Source of the DNA: a virus
DNA length: 40,678 bases
Reading direction: 5' to 3' (one strand)
IMG/VR virus record: IMGVR_UViG_3300048580_000535
Span: 1 to 40,678 of that record
Part shown: positions 13,878 through 23,129 of the stretch, in pieces
Position numbering within the stretch: the first letter of the stretch is position 1
Layout of the letters: each line of letters starts with the position of its first letter
The notes under the pieces: model-generated
Databases searched by the model: none
Told to the model about the DNA's origin: nothing
Seen by the model: only the letters and a program-made list of their open reading frames with translations
Position numbers and translations under genes: made by a program

Positions 13878-14763
13878 TTACGATTAAAATTTCGTGTGAA
13901 TCTTTAACTATTTTACTTTCGTTTAATTCAAACCTATTTTTACCAATTCTTTTCTCACCATTAGACATTGAATAATTCCACTCTGGAAAATAAAAATCAA
14001 AACCTTTATAATATTCTCTTATGGTTTCACAATTATTATATGAAAGAACAAAATCTCCTTTATGTTCCAATAATAAATCTCTTAATAATTCGTGATTGAA
14101 ACCTGAATGATGAACATCTATATTTTTCATTGGATACATTCCTTTATGCATTTTATTGTCACTATCTTTATCTAAATAATATGGTGGATCTAAATATAAG
14201 AAATCCTCTTTATGGTTTTTTAAGGTAACATCAAAAGTTTGTTGATTAACGGTTAAATTAGGACATTTAAAGTATTTAACATTTTTAATCATATCACCCC
14301 ATTTTTTATCTGTTAAATAAACACTACTACCCCAACCAAGATAACCAGGTCCATATGAACAATTATGGTTGAAATAATAATAAGTGGCTAACGTAATATC
14401 ATCTAAGGTAATAACATCATCTCTTTTATAGTAGTCGGTATTCCAATTTTTAAGTAATTCTTGTGTTTTGTCACATTTAATAAGAATATCTTTTATTCTC
14501 GTATATTCATCATTTGTCGGATTTATTTCACTCATTTTATCGGATAATTCATTTGGTTTGTTTAATAGAACATTCCAAAAGTTAGTTAAAACATCAAATA
14601 CGTCATAACCAATAACTGTCTTATTTAAATTACCTGACCAATGAACTTCTAATGAACCACCACCGATAAATGGTGACACTATTTTATCATAGTTAATGAT
14701 AAATGGTGTTATATGTTTAATTGCTCTGGATTTACCACCAGCGTATCTAATAATTGTTTTCAT
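13861..14763 (-). CDS. D12-class adenine-N6 DNA methyltransferase
   Basis: 300 residues. 'RYAGGKSRAIKHI' (6-18) and 'VSPFIGGGSLEVH' are the SAM-binding signature; the catalytic motif D192-P-P-Y195 is canonical in 'FLYLDPPYYLDKDSD'. The middle 'YYYFNHNCSYGPGYLGWG' and the end 'SHEILIVKKG' fit T4 Dam-like enzymes. The product is N6-methyladenine; the target is not predictable. It is only distantly similar to the methylase at 12526, so they are likely different specificities rather than a recent duplication. Confidence 0.9.
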   Translation of the reverse strand: MKTIIRYAGGKSRAIKHITPFIINYDKIVSPFIGGGSLEVHWSGNLNKTVIGYDVFDVLTNFWNVLLNKPNELSDKMSEINPTNDEYTRIKDILIKCDKTQELLKNWNTDYYKRDDVITLDDITLATYYYFNHNCSYGPGYLGWGSSVYLTDKKWGDMIKNVKYFKCPNLTVNQQTFDVTLKNHKEDFLYLDPPYYLDKDSDNKMHKGMYPMKNIDVHHSGFNHELLRDLLLEHKGDFVLSYNNCETIREYYKGFDFYFPEWNYSMSNGEKRIGKNRFELNESKIVKDSHEILIVKKGVI

Positions 14764-14846
14764 ATTAAAAATATATGGTTTGGTGATATAAAAACATAGA
14801 TATAGTTAATATTTATTTTTACTAACCTTATACTTATATATGTGGT

Positions 14847-16049
14847 ATGAGTAAAATTAAAATGTTAGTTACGACAATCGACTCGGCCGGCGTAGGTTTT
14901 TTCCGTATGAAAGCCCCCCATATACATTTACAAGAAATGTTTCAAGACGATATCCATATAGATATTATAGAAATATCTGACTTTACAGATATTACAAAAT
15001 ATAAAGATTATAATATTATATTTTGTCATAGAAGTTTAACCCCTGATATTGGTGCAACTCCAGAGATATATAAAAGATTAAAACAACAAAACCCAAATCA
15101 AATTATTATTGGTGATATTGACGATCATTGGTTGGTTGATCCATCACACGGATTATATCAAATCATCAAGTTTCAACAAATAGATAAAAAAATAGTTGAG
15201 AACTTAAAGATTTTTGATTATGTTACAACAACGAATGAATATTTTGCTTCTAAGATAAGACAATATAATAAGAATGTGGTAATATTCCCTAACGCTATTA
15301 ATCCAAGAGATAGACAATTTATTCCAAATAGAGAAGAGAATGATAGGATTGGTGTGGGATATTTAGGTGGTTCATCGCATCTGAAGGATTTACAATTATT
15401 ACACGGTGTAACTAATGTTTTATCAGGTGATAATAATGTAATAAGTAAAATACAATTTGTGTTATGTGGTTTTGATTTAAGGGGGACAAAAACAACGATA
15501 AATGCTCAAACAGGTGAACAAATGCAAGAACCAATTAAACCACACGAAACTGTATGGTATGATTATGAAAAGATTGTAACGGATAATTATAATATAATTT
15601 CACCACAATATAAGAATTACTTAGAAAGATTTACTCAAGGTAATTTTGATGACAAAAATGAATCATATAGGAGAAGATGGACGTTACCGATTAACAAATA
15701 CGCTACAAATTATAATTATTTTGACGTATCATTAGCTCCATTAGTAGAAACTGAGTTTAATAGGGTTAAATCGTCATTGAAGGTAATGGAAGCAGGTTTC
15801 CATAAGAAAGCTTTAATTGCGTCACATATTGAACCATATTCAGAAGATATTATTGATGGTAAGAATGGGTTTTTAATTGAACAAAAAAGAAGTCATAAAG
15901 ATTGGCATAAAACAATTAAGAAATTGGTTAATAACCCAGAACAAATTAAAGATATGGGTGAAGCGTTATATGAAACTGTAAAAGAAAAATATAACTTAGA
16001 TTTTGTATCTAAAAACAGAATGGAGTTTTATAAATCAGTATTGAAATGA
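14847..16049 (+). CDS. GT-B fold glycosyltransferase
   Basis: 400 residues with two Rossmann-like halves. The donor-side half starts near 169 with 'VGYLGGSSHLKDLQLL'; the family nucleotide-sugar signature is 'FDVSLAPLVETEFNRVKSSLKVMEAGFHKKALIASHIEPYSEDIIDGKNGFLI' at about 295-345 (E-x7-E type). This is the GT4-like clan of retaining enzymes. The acceptor is unknown; T4-like phages use glycosyltransferases to modify their DNA or virion glycoproteins, or to alter host surface sugars. The start follows a long AT leader with ATATTTATTTTT about 30 bases upstream. It overlaps the next gene by ATGA. Confidence 0.85.
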   Translation: MSKIKMLVTTIDSAGVGFFRMKAPHIHLQEMFQDDIHIDIIEISDFTDITKYKDYNIIFCHRSLTPDIGATPEIYKRLKQQNPNQIIIGDIDDHWLVDPSHGLYQIIKFQQIDKKIVENLKIFDYVTTTNEYFASKIRQYNKNVVIFPNAINPRDRQFIPNREENDRIGVGYLGGSSHLKDLQLLHGVTNVLSGDNNVISKIQFVLCGFDLRGTKTTINAQTGEQMQEPIKPHETVWYDYEKIVTDNYNIISPQYKNYLERFTQGNFDDKNESYRRRWTLPINKYATNYNYFDVSLAPLVETEFNRVKSSLKVMEAGFHKKALIASHIEPYSEDIIDGKNGFLIEQKRSHKDWHKTIKKLVNNPEQIKDMGEALYETVKEKYNLDFVSKNRMEFYKSVLK

Positions 16050-16390
16050 GAACTATAAAAAAATATGTTGAGGATAATAAGAATAAGTTTAATGTTACAT
16101 CTGTAAATGTTAATGTTGGTACTCGACCAATTAGAGCGATTTGGACTCGTGAAATGGTTCAAGATATTTCTGCGTTTCATAATATAGATGCTGAAGCTGA
16201 ATTCACTAGAGTTTTAACGGAAGAGATTGATAGAGTAATTTTAAATGATTTAATGGGTAATAATTTTTTACACCAATTAGAACCTGTGATAGTAAACAAT
16301 CCATTAATTGGTGTAAGTAGTAGATATGCGTCCGTTCAAGTTAATCAAAATTTTTACGGTGAAATTAATTTAAGTGGTTTAAATGAATAA
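16046..16390 (+). CDS. Short protein resembling a slice of T4 gp23 major capsid protein
   Basis: 114 residues. 'RPIRAIWTREMVQDISAFHNIDAEAEFTRVLTEEIDRVILNDL' (about 28-70) resembles the T4 major capsid segment of the form 'lkA.WT.E.aQDlkaiHGLDAEaEl..iL.tEI..ei'. The rest of the capsid protein is absent: the gene starts cleanly and stops at 114. It overlaps the glycosyltransferase by ATGA and is followed six bases later by a small virion-like gene, so the two are co-transcribed. It may be a capsid decoration, assembly or vertex-related protein, or a remnant in use for something else. I judged the similarity by eye. Confidence 0.55.
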   Translation: MRTIKKYVEDNKNKFNVTSVNVNVGTRPIRAIWTREMVQDISAFHNIDAEAEFTRVLTEEIDRVILNDLMGNNFLHQLEPVIVNNPLIGVSSRYASVQVNQNFYGEINLSGLNE

Positions 16391-16396
16391 GTTAGT

Positions 16397-16627
16397 ATGA
16401 GAAGTTTAAAAAATTTAATAAACCCAAAAAAAGTAGTAGTTGATAGGAATACAGGTGATATTAATTTACTTTACCCTGGTAACTTATCTATTAATGATTT
16501 TAATATAATTAATAGTGTTATAATTACGAATGGTGGGATTGTATTTAATAATTTACCTATCAGTCCAATAGGATTAACAGAGGGTAGTGTGTGGAGAGAT
16601 GGTGAAGGTATTTTAAGAATTGTTTGA
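16397..16627 (+). CDS. Small phage protein with a C-terminal 'GLxxGSVWRDGxxLRIV' motif
   Basis: 76 residues, six bases after the capsid-like gene. The second half 'ITNGGIVFNNLPISPIGLTEGSVWRDGEGILRIV' matches a short motif ('LP..P.GL..G.vW.d.G.L.iv') common to small virion-associated or tail-fibre-region proteins of many phages; it is probably a small beta structure. No signal or membrane segment. The function is unknown. Confidence 0.65.
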   Translation: MRSLKNLINPKKVVVDRNTGDINLLYPGNLSINDFNIINSVIITNGGIVFNNLPISPIGLTEGSVWRDGEGILRIV

Positions 16628-16658
16628 TTTTATAGACATTTTTTAGTAATATTAAGTA

Positions 16659-17675
16659 ATGATTAAAACATTAATAATAGATGGTAATTATCTATTAAAA
16701 CGAGGTAGTAAAGGGGCTAAGAATGTTATATTTAATGGTGATAAAATAGGTGGGTTATACCAATTTATTATTACCGTTAAGATGATGATAAATAAAGTAT
16801 TCCCTGATAAGGTTATAATTTTTTGGGATGGTGAAAATTCAAAAGATTATAGACGGAAATTTTATCCTGAGTATAAAATACAACGAGAACAAATTAATAA
16901 TGAATCTGATACCCATTATCAGTTTAACATTCAAAAAATTAAATCACAATATTATTGCGAAGAATTATATTTAAGACAGTTTGAAGATGAAGGTTCTGAG
17001 GCTGATGACGGTATTGCGTATTATTGTTTAAATACTCCTAATGAATATAAATATGTTTATACTAATGATAGGGATATATTACAAACAATTAGTGATAATA
17101 CTGAAGTATATTTAACCGATAAACGAGATTTTATAAATAAAAAAAATTGGGTTAAGTATTTAGATTATCATTATAAAAATATATGTTTAGTAAAAGTTTT
17201 AACAGGTTGTAATTCGGATAATATTGCCGGTATATATGGTATGGGTGAGCCGACATTATTTAAATTATTTCCTGAATTAAAAAATGAAGAAAAGGATTTG
17301 GATTGGGTAATTGAAAGAGGTAAACAACTACTACCTGAAAGTAGAGGTAGGGATGCGTCAGTTTTAAGGAATTTAATTAACGGTAAATCAAAACATGGTG
17401 TATTAGGTGAAAATTTATTTATAACAAATAAGAAAATTATTGATTTAAAAAATCCATTGATAAGTGATGATGTTAAAGAAAGAATTAATGATGAATTAAT
17501 TAATGGGGTTTTAAATCCTGAAGGTAGGGATTATAAAGTATTAATGAAACAAATGATAAATGATGGTGTGTATTCATATATGCCAAAATCGGATTCAGGG
17601 TTTATTGATTTTTTCAGACCATTTTACATTATTATGGAAAAAGAAAAAAAATTATACAAAAAAGCAATTTTATGA
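16659..17675 (+). CDS. 5'-3' exonuclease / FEN-type nuclease (T4 RNase H-like)
   Basis: 338 residues. Acidic metal-site motifs in order: 'IDGNYLL' (residues 6-12), 'VIIFWDGENSKDYRRKFYPEYKIQR' (about 47-71), 'FEDEGSEADDGIAYY', 'YTNDRDIL', and 'LTGCNSDNIAGIYGMGEPTLFKLF', the helix-hairpin site. This is the FEN family that includes T4 RNase H and the 5' nuclease part of Pol I. It removes RNA primers and flaps at the lagging strand. It overlaps the next small gene (ATGA) and leads into dUTPase and helicase genes, so it belongs to a replication operon. Confidence 0.9.
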   Translation: MIKTLIIDGNYLLKRGSKGAKNVIFNGDKIGGLYQFIITVKMMINKVFPDKVIIFWDGENSKDYRRKFYPEYKIQREQINNESDTHYQFNIQKIKSQYYCEELYLRQFEDEGSEADDGIAYYCLNTPNEYKYVYTNDRDILQTISDNTEVYLTDKRDFINKKNWVKYLDYHYKNICLVKVLTGCNSDNIAGIYGMGEPTLFKLFPELKNEEKDLDWVIERGKQLLPESRGRDASVLRNLINGKSKHGVLGENLFITNKKIIDLKNPLISDDVKERINDELINGVLNPEGRDYKVLMKQMINDGVYSYMPKSDSGFIDFFRPFYIIMEKEKKLYKKAIL

Positions 17676-17869
17676 GAGTGAAGATAGGTGATAAGATTAC
17701 AGATGCTAACGATGAACCAATTATGTTAGTTTTTAAAAATGATGATGAGTTATTAAGTGTTATTAATAATTTAGTTAATATGGGTAAAAATGAAGGTAAG
17801 GTTAGGAAATATGTCACATATCCTGATGATATGGATAGAGATGTTGTAAAACAATTTATGAATATATAA
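17672..17869 (+). CDS. Small unknown protein in the replication operon (65 aa)
   Basis: Reads MRVKIGDKITDANDEPIMLVF and ends VTYPDDMDRDVVKQFMNI. It overlaps the nuclease stop (ATGA) and ends two bases before dut, so it is translated as part of the chain. No family recognised. Confidence 0.75.
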   Translation: MRVKIGDKITDANDEPIMLVFKNDDELLSVINNLVNMGKNEGKVRKYVTYPDDMDRDVVKQFMNI

Positions 17870-17870
17870 T

Positions 17871-18293
17871 ATGAAAGTAAGATTTAAAAAATTAAGTGAA
17901 AAGGCTGTAACTCCACAATATGCTAAACCAGGTGATGCTGGTATGGATTTAGTTGCGACTTCACTGGTGGAGGGTGAGGTTTTTTATGAGTATGGAACTG
18001 ATATTGCTGTTGAAATACCTGAAGGTTATGTGGGGTTATTATTTCCAAGATCGTCAATTAGTAAGACAAAACAAATTTTAGCGAATCACGTTGGAGTTAT
18101 AGATTCCGGTTATCGAGGTGAATTAAAGGTTCGGTTTAAAACATTAAATTGGGATTGTGGTGAAATCTATCGAATTGGTGATAGAGTGTGTCAATTAATT
18201 ATTATACCTCATCCTTCTATTGAATTAGAAGAGGTTAGTGAGTTAAGTGAAACCCATAGAAGTGATAGTGGGTTTGGTTCAAGTGGAAACTAA
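17871..18293 (+). CDS. dut: dUTP diphosphatase
   Basis: 140 residues, usual trimeric dUTPase length. All five motifs: DAGMDL, PRSSISK, GVIDSGYRGEL (catalytic D), YRIGDRVCQLIII, and RSDSGFGSSG at the C-terminus. It hydrolyses dUTP to dUMP and pyrophosphate, keeping uracil out of phage DNA and feeding dTMP synthesis. Two-base gap to the upstream small gene; 27-base gap to the next. Confidence 0.97.
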   Translation: MKVRFKKLSEKAVTPQYAKPGDAGMDLVATSLVEGEVFYEYGTDIAVEIPEGYVGLLFPRSSISKTKQILANHVGVIDSGYRGELKVRFKTLNWDCGEIYRIGDRVCQLIIIPHPSIELEEVSELSETHRSDSGFGSSGN

Positions 18294-18320
18294 GTGTTTA
18301 ACAATTAAAATAAAAAAAAT

Positions 18321-18806
18321 ATGAGTATCGGAAACGAAAAATTCAAGACACGATTTGAGTTCGTGTTAAAACTGAACAAAGACATTATTGTTCAAAGATT
18401 CTTTAACGTAAGAAAATTTAATGATAATTCAACTAGAAGTTTGTCTATGAAAGACACGACTGATGATGTTGTTAATATCGTTAAAAAAGGTATTATGAAG
18501 AAAAGTGTGGAGCATCTTTGGAATAATTATGACCCGTATGGGTTTTATTATGATGAGGAAGGTGAAATAGTAATTAAGGATATTCCTAGATATAACCTTA
18601 ATGACATTAAAGATAATTTTACTTTCACGGTAAAAGTAGATGGTAGGTCAGTATCGGAAACTATGTTTTCAGGTTATGGGTTATGTATACCTATATTTTT
18701 TGATGGTGGACAAAAAATAAGATATATTGTAGATATTAAAGATTCTATATCCACAATAATATCAAAGTTACAAACAGCTTTACAATATACAGAAGGAACG
18801 GAATAA
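18321..18806 (+). CDS. Conserved-looking unknown protein next to the helicase (161 aa)
   Basis: Reads MSIGNEKFKTRFEFVLKLNKD; alternating beta segments and a 'SVEHLWNNYDPYGFYYDEEGEIVIKD' centre. The gene ends one base before the helicase start. In T4 the helicase is near its loader gp59 and UvsX, but this protein shows no feature I can tie to either. Unknown. Confidence 0.75.
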   Translation: MSIGNEKFKTRFEFVLKLNKDIIVQRFFNVRKFNDNSTRSLSMKDTTDDVVNIVKKGIMKKSVEHLWNNYDPYGFYYDEEGEIVIKDIPRYNLNDIKDNFTFTVKVDGRSVSETMFSGYGLCIPIFFDGGQKIRYIVDIKDSISTIISKLQTALQYTEGTE

Positions 18807-18807
18807 T

Positions 18808-20196
18808 ATGATAGAAAAAGAAAATTTTGGGTATTTAGGCGATATCTTCCAATCGAAAGTTCTTGCTCAGATTTTTACTGATAGAACTTTTGGTGAGAAT
18901 TACATTAACATTATCGATCCAAAATATTTTGATAATCAATATTTCAGGGTTATTACTCAATACATTAAAGAGTATTATGTTAAATATGATAGTATTCCTA
19001 CATTGGATGCTATTGAAAATATTATTAATTCAGAAGCTTCTTCTGAGGTAACCAGAAGAGTTCTTGTAGATGAGCTTGATGGTATTAGAACTGTCGAATT
19101 AGCTGATAGTAAATTCGTTCAACACAAAGTAATAAATTTTTGTAAACAACAAGAATTAAAGAAAGCCATTCAAAAAGTTCAAAAAATACTTGAAAAAGGT
19201 GATTTTGAATCATATGATAAGTGTGAAGATATAATTAAAAGAGCTATTAACATATCTGAAGATAAAGATAACGGTGAAGATGCTTTAGATAATATTGAAA
19301 ATGTATTGGATAACGATGAAAGAAAACCATTACCATTTGGTATTGGTGGGTTTGATAGAGCTACTAAAGGTGGATTAGGTTCCGGTGAAGTTAGTTTAGG
19401 TATTGCACCATTAGGTGTTGGAAAAAGCACCTGTGCTACTAAGATCGCTAATACTAATTATAATCTAGGTAAAACGGTATTACATATCTTCTTTGAAGAT
19501 AAGGTGAGGGATATTAAACGTAAGCATTACGCTTGTTGGACAGGTATTCCGATAAATGATTTAAAAGAAAATAAATCCGCCGTAATTGAAATAATTGAAG
19601 GTATTAAAGGTAAAGGTAAACTTGTCCTAAAAAAGTTTCCTTCGTATGGAACAACATTTGAAAAAATTCGTAACTGGGTTAAAAAACAAAGACAAAATAA
19701 TATAATACCCGATATGATTGTCGTAGATTACTTAGATTGTATTCAATTAGAAGAAGAAAGTTGGACGGCTGAAGGTGTATTAGTTAGACAATTTGAAACA
19801 CTCGCGGAAGAAATTAAAATACCTATTCATTTATTTACTCAAGGTGGTAGACAATCAATCGGTCAAGAAATTGTTACTTCGGATATGGGTGGTGGTTCTA
19901 TTAAAAAATCACAATTTGCTCACTTTTTATATTCTATTGGTAGAACAATGGAACAACAAGAAAGCGGTAGAGCGAATATGTCAATATTAAAAAATAGATT
20001 TGGACCTGCAGGTGTTGTATTTGAGAATGTATTATTCGATAATGGTTCAGTGCAAATTGATACTGACAATAGCACTGAAGAACTCACTTTTTTAGGTGTT
20101 GAGAACAAAAAAGAAGAGAAAAAAAGAAATAGGATTAACGATATTTTACAAAAAAAACAGAAAGAAAAAGTAGTGGGAGATGAAGAATCTCTTTAA
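18808..20196 (+). CDS. DnaB-like replicative helicase (T4 gp41-type)
   Basis: 462 residues. An N-terminal helical domain (1-150) is followed by a RecA-type core: Walker A 'APLGVGKST' (G203-V-G-K-S-T208), 'VLHIFFED', 'KIRNWVKK', Walker B 'DMIVVDYLD' (302-310), and 'QGGRQSIGQEIVTSDMGGGSIKKSQFAHFLYSIGRT' with the sensor glutamine and arginine-finger region. DnaB family 5'-3' helicase that unwinds DNA at the phage fork as a hexamer. The C-terminus is highly charged ('ENKKEEKKRNRINDILQKKQKEK'). No intein is present here, though gp41-type helicases of related marine phages often carry one. Confidence 0.92.
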   Translation: MIEKENFGYLGDIFQSKVLAQIFTDRTFGENYINIIDPKYFDNQYFRVITQYIKEYYVKYDSIPTLDAIENIINSEASSEVTRRVLVDELDGIRTVELADSKFVQHKVINFCKQQELKKAIQKVQKILEKGDFESYDKCEDIIKRAINISEDKDNGEDALDNIENVLDNDERKPLPFGIGGFDRATKGGLGSGEVSLGIAPLGVGKSTCATKIANTNYNLGKTVLHIFFEDKVRDIKRKHYACWTGIPINDLKENKSAVIEIIEGIKGKGKLVLKKFPSYGTTFEKIRNWVKKQRQNNIIPDMIVVDYLDCIQLEEESWTAEGVLVRQFETLAEEIKIPIHLFTQGGRQSIGQEIVTSDMGGGSIKKSQFAHFLYSIGRTMEQQESGRANMSILKNRFGPAGVVFENVLFDNGSVQIDTDNSTEELTFLGVENKKEEKKRNRINDILQKKQKEKVVGDEESL

Positions 20197-20230
20197 GGGG
20201 GAAAACATTTTCCTCTGATTAATTATAAAT

Positions 20231-20259
20231 ACCTAATATTGATTTTATTAGGTTTTTAT
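20231..20259 (+). terminator. Terminator after the helicase gene
   Basis: ACCTAAT (20231-20237) and ATTAGGT (20247-20253) stem, 9-base loop, T run. A second weaker GGGGAAA/TTTCCTC hairpin at 20198-20215 precedes it. Confidence 0.75.
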
Positions 20260-20357
20260 TAAAAAATAATTGGGGGATTTTTTGTTTTCCTTTTGATTTT
20301 TTCTAAAAAATAACATATTTATAAAAACAATAAAATAATTAAAAAAAGATATAAGAG

Positions 20358-23129
20358 ATGAGTAAGAATGGACTTCAATTAGCGAGTGATTTAAAGTATT
20401 ATTTAGATTATTCAAGATGGATTGACGATGAAAATAGAACTGAGACTTGGGAAGATTCGGTTAATAGGGTTATGAATATGCACAGAGAAAAGTATTCACA
20501 ATTTTTATCAAACCCAAGATTTGTGGAATTATTCGAAAAGGCTGAAAATGCCTATAAAGAAAGGTTGGTATTAGGTTCTCAAAGAGCTTTACAGTTTGGG
20601 GGTGAACCAATTATTAGACATAATGCCAGATTGTATAATTGTACGGCGACTTATGTAAATAGAGTTAGAAGCTTCCAAGAGATAATGTATTTGTTATTGT
20701 GTGGATGTGGTGTTGGATTTTCGGTTCAATATAAACATATTAATAAATTACCTAATTTAGTTAAAAGAACTAAAGGTACGAAAACATTTGTGGTACCTGA
20801 TTCAATTGAAGGGTGGAGTGATGCTTTTGGTATTTTAGTATCTTCATATGTTGAAGAAGGGAAAGAAACGCCATTTACCGAGTATCAAGGATATGAAATT
20901 AGATTTGATTTGAGTTTAATTAGACCTGAAGGTGCTATGATTAGTGGTGGATTTAAAGCTCCCGGTCCTGAGGGGTTGAGAAAATCATTATTAAAGGGTG
21001 AGGAATTGATTGAAAGAAATTTAAATCAAGGTGTTAACGTAATGAAACCTATTATGGCTTATGACTTTATTATGTATATGGCGGATGCGGTATTATCTGG
21101 TGGTGTTAGAAGAAGTGCTACTATCTGTTTATTCTCACCGGAAGATAATGAGATGATAAATGCTAAGGTTGGTAATTGGTATTATGAAAATCCGCAAAGA
21201 GGTAGGTCTAATAATTCAGCTGTTATTAATAGAAACACTACAACTAAAGAACAATTTAATAGTATTTTCACATCAATTAAAGATTTTGGTGAGCCAGGTT
21301 TTTATTTTGTAGATGATGAAGATCAAGTAACTAATCCATGTGTGACAAAAGACACTACGGTTATGACGAATGAAGGTGTTTTTACGGTTGAGGATTTAAT
21401 TGGTGTTAAGAAAAAAATTGTTGTAAATGGTGAAGAACATGATATGATGTCTGATGGTTTTTGGAAAACAGGTGAAAAAGATGTTTATAAACTTACAACT
21501 AATAAAGGATATCAGTTAAGATTAACTGAAAATCATAAAGTTTTAACCGTTAATAGTTTAAATGTTGAAACTTGGAAGGAGTTGAAAGATATTAATATTG
21601 GTGATAAAGTTAAATTAAATAAGAATATTGGTTATGTTTGGGGTAATCAAGATAATAGTGAATTTGAAAAAGGTTGGTTATTAGGTAATTTAATAGGTGA
21701 CGGAACTTTCGATAAAGAATCTGCGTTATTAAAATACTGGAATGAAAGTAATGTGAAAGAAATTGCTAAGACTTATTTGAATAATAATTTTAAAACTTAC
21801 CAAGAGTTTTCAGCGGAAGAAAATAATGACGGTATTGTTTCCATTGGAAGTGTTAAATTAAAAGAATTTGCTGATCAATTTGGTGTTAGAAATAATGATA
21901 AATTACCTAATAAAAAATTAGAACAACAATCTTCAAAATTTTATGAAGGATTTATTTCAGGGTTAATTGATGCTGATGGGACAATACATAATGATACTAA
22001 TAAAGGTGATTATAATATTAGATTAAACCAATCAAATGTTGAATTACTTAATATAGTTCAAAGAATGTTATTAAGGTTAGGTATTGTTTCTACACTTTAT
22101 AAAAATAGACGTAAAGAAGGGTTTAGACAATTACCTGACGGTAATGGTGGGTTAAAAGAATATTATTGTAAATCAAATCACGATCTACAAATTAGTAAGA
22201 CTAACGTAAGAGAGTTTAATCAAAGAATTAAATTAAATTCTAAAAAACAATCATTGGTTATTGAAATGTTAGATAAATATAAACCATATTCTGAGTATTT
22301 TAATGATGTTGTTAGTTCTATCGAATATGATGGTTTTGAAGATGTTTACGATGTTAATGTTGAAGATGTTCATAGATTTGATGCTAATGGTATTATTGTT
22401 CATAATTGTGTTGAAATCGGATTATACCCTCAAATTGAAATTAATGATGAAACTGAATATGGGTTTCAAGGATGTAATTTAACTGAGGGTAATGGTGGTA
22501 TGTGTACAACAGAAGATAAGTTTTATGATGCGTGTGAATCTTTAGCTATCTTAGGTACATTGCAAGCGGGTTATGCTGATTTCCCATATTTAGGTGAGGT
22601 AACAGAATCAATTTTCAGGAAAGAGGCATTATTAGGTTGTTCATTTACAGGTTGGATGGCTAACCCACATATTATGATGAATCCTGAAATTCAAAGAAAA
22701 GGTGCTGAAATCGTTAAAAAAGTAAATCAGGAGTTGGCTGAAATTATAGGTATTAATCCAGCGTCGAGAACAACTTGTGTTAAACCTTCTGGAAATGCTT
22801 GTACGACTTTTGATACGAAGATTAAAACTAATATGGGTGATATGACGTTAAATGAAATATTTAATTATTGTTTAGGTGTACAAATAAACCCTAAAACTTT
22901 AATACCTAATAGTTTTACAGAGCCAAATATACCATTACAGGTTTATGATGAAAATAACGACTTAAAGGATATTACTGCGTTATTTTTTAACGGAACTTGT
23001 CAAGTTTTTGAAATTGAGTTTGAGGATGGTAATAGTTATAAATTCACAGAAAACCACAAATTAAAAACAAAGGATGGTTGGAAGTTAGTAAAAGATTTAA
23101 CTGAAAACGATGAAATAATCTCATTTTAA
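20358..23129 (+). CDS. nrdJ: Class II ribonucleotide reductase NrdJ, N part, with cis intein and N half of a split intein
   Basis: 923-residue precursor. N-extein 1-327 has the RTPR-type start and 'GSQRALQFGGEPIIRHNARLYNC95' (active-site Cys). Intein 1 is 328-683 (nt 21339-22406): starts CVTKDTTVM, ends GIIVHN, +1 residue C684; splicing yields QVTNP-CVEIGLYP, the class II motif NPCxEI. Middle extein 684-814 includes 'GFQGCNL' (C706). Intein 2 N half is 815-923 (CTTFDTKIKTNM ... TENHKLKTKDGWKLVKDL ... NDEIISF), then a TAA. The rest is in the gene at 24022. The assembled protein would be 754 residues, close to the 739 of the L. leichmannii enzyme. It makes dNTPs with adenosylcobalamin. Both splicing events are needed for activity. 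Confidence 0.93.
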   Translation: MSKNGLQLASDLKYYLDYSRWIDDENRTETWEDSVNRVMNMHREKYSQFLSNPRFVELFEKAENAYKERLVLGSQRALQFGGEPIIRHNARLYNCTATYVNRVRSFQEIMYLLLCGCGVGFSVQYKHINKLPNLVKRTKGTKTFVVPDSIEGWSDAFGILVSSYVEEGKETPFTEYQGYEIRFDLSLIRPEGAMISGGFKAPGPEGLRKSLLKGEELIERNLNQGVNVMKPIMAYDFIMYMADAVLSGGVRRSATICLFSPEDNEMINAKVGNWYYENPQRGRSNNSAVINRNTTTKEQFNSIFTSIKDFGEPGFYFVDDEDQVTNPCVTKDTTVMTNEGVFTVEDLIGVKKKIVVNGEEHDMMSDGFWKTGEKDVYKLTTNKGYQLRLTENHKVLTVNSLNVETWKELKDINIGDKVKLNKNIGYVWGNQDNSEFEKGWLLGNLIGDGTFDKESALLKYWNESNVKEIAKTYLNNNFKTYQEFSAEENNDGIVSIGSVKLKEFADQFGVRNNDKLPNKKLEQQSSKFYEGFISGLIDADGTIHNDTNKGDYNIRLNQSNVELLNIVQRMLLRLGIVSTLYKNRRKEGFRQLPDGNGGLKEYYCKSNHDLQISKTNVREFNQRIKLNSKKQSLVIEMLDKYKPYSEYFNDVVSSIEYDGFEDVYDVNVEDVHRFDANGIIVHNCVEIGLYPQIEINDETEYGFQGCNLTEGNGGMCTTEDKFYDACESLAILGTLQAGYADFPYLGEVTESIFRKEALLGCSFTGWMANPHIMMNPEIQRKGAEIVKKVNQELAEIIGINPASRTTCVKPSGNACTTFDTKIKTNMGDMTLNEIFNYCLGVQINPKTLIPNSFTEPNIPLQVYDENNDLKDITALFFNGTCQVFEIEFEDGNSYKFTENHKLKTKDGWKLVKDLTENDEIISF
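21339..22406 (+). mobile_element. Cis-splicing intein with LAGLIDADG endonuclease in NrdJ
   Basis: 356 residues. Splicing motifs: N-terminal Cys, 'GYQLRLTENHKVLT' (block B), 'GFEDVYDVNVEDVHRFDANGIIVHN' (blocks F and G), followed by +1 Cys. Homing part: 'GWLLGNLIGDGTF' (D448) and 'GFISGLIDADGTIH' (D538, D540), the two LAGLIDADG repeats, so it is a full-length, mobile-type intein. Insertion is exactly before the catalytic Cys of NPCxEI, a strongly conserved site. Confidence 0.95.
22800..23126 (+). mobile_element. N half of split intein 2 (109 aa)
   Basis: Starts at C815 directly after PSGNA; block B 'NSYKFTENHKLKT'; ends near ELTENDEIISF at the classic split point and is stopped by TAA. The C half begins 900 bases downstream at 24022. 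Confidence 0.9.
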
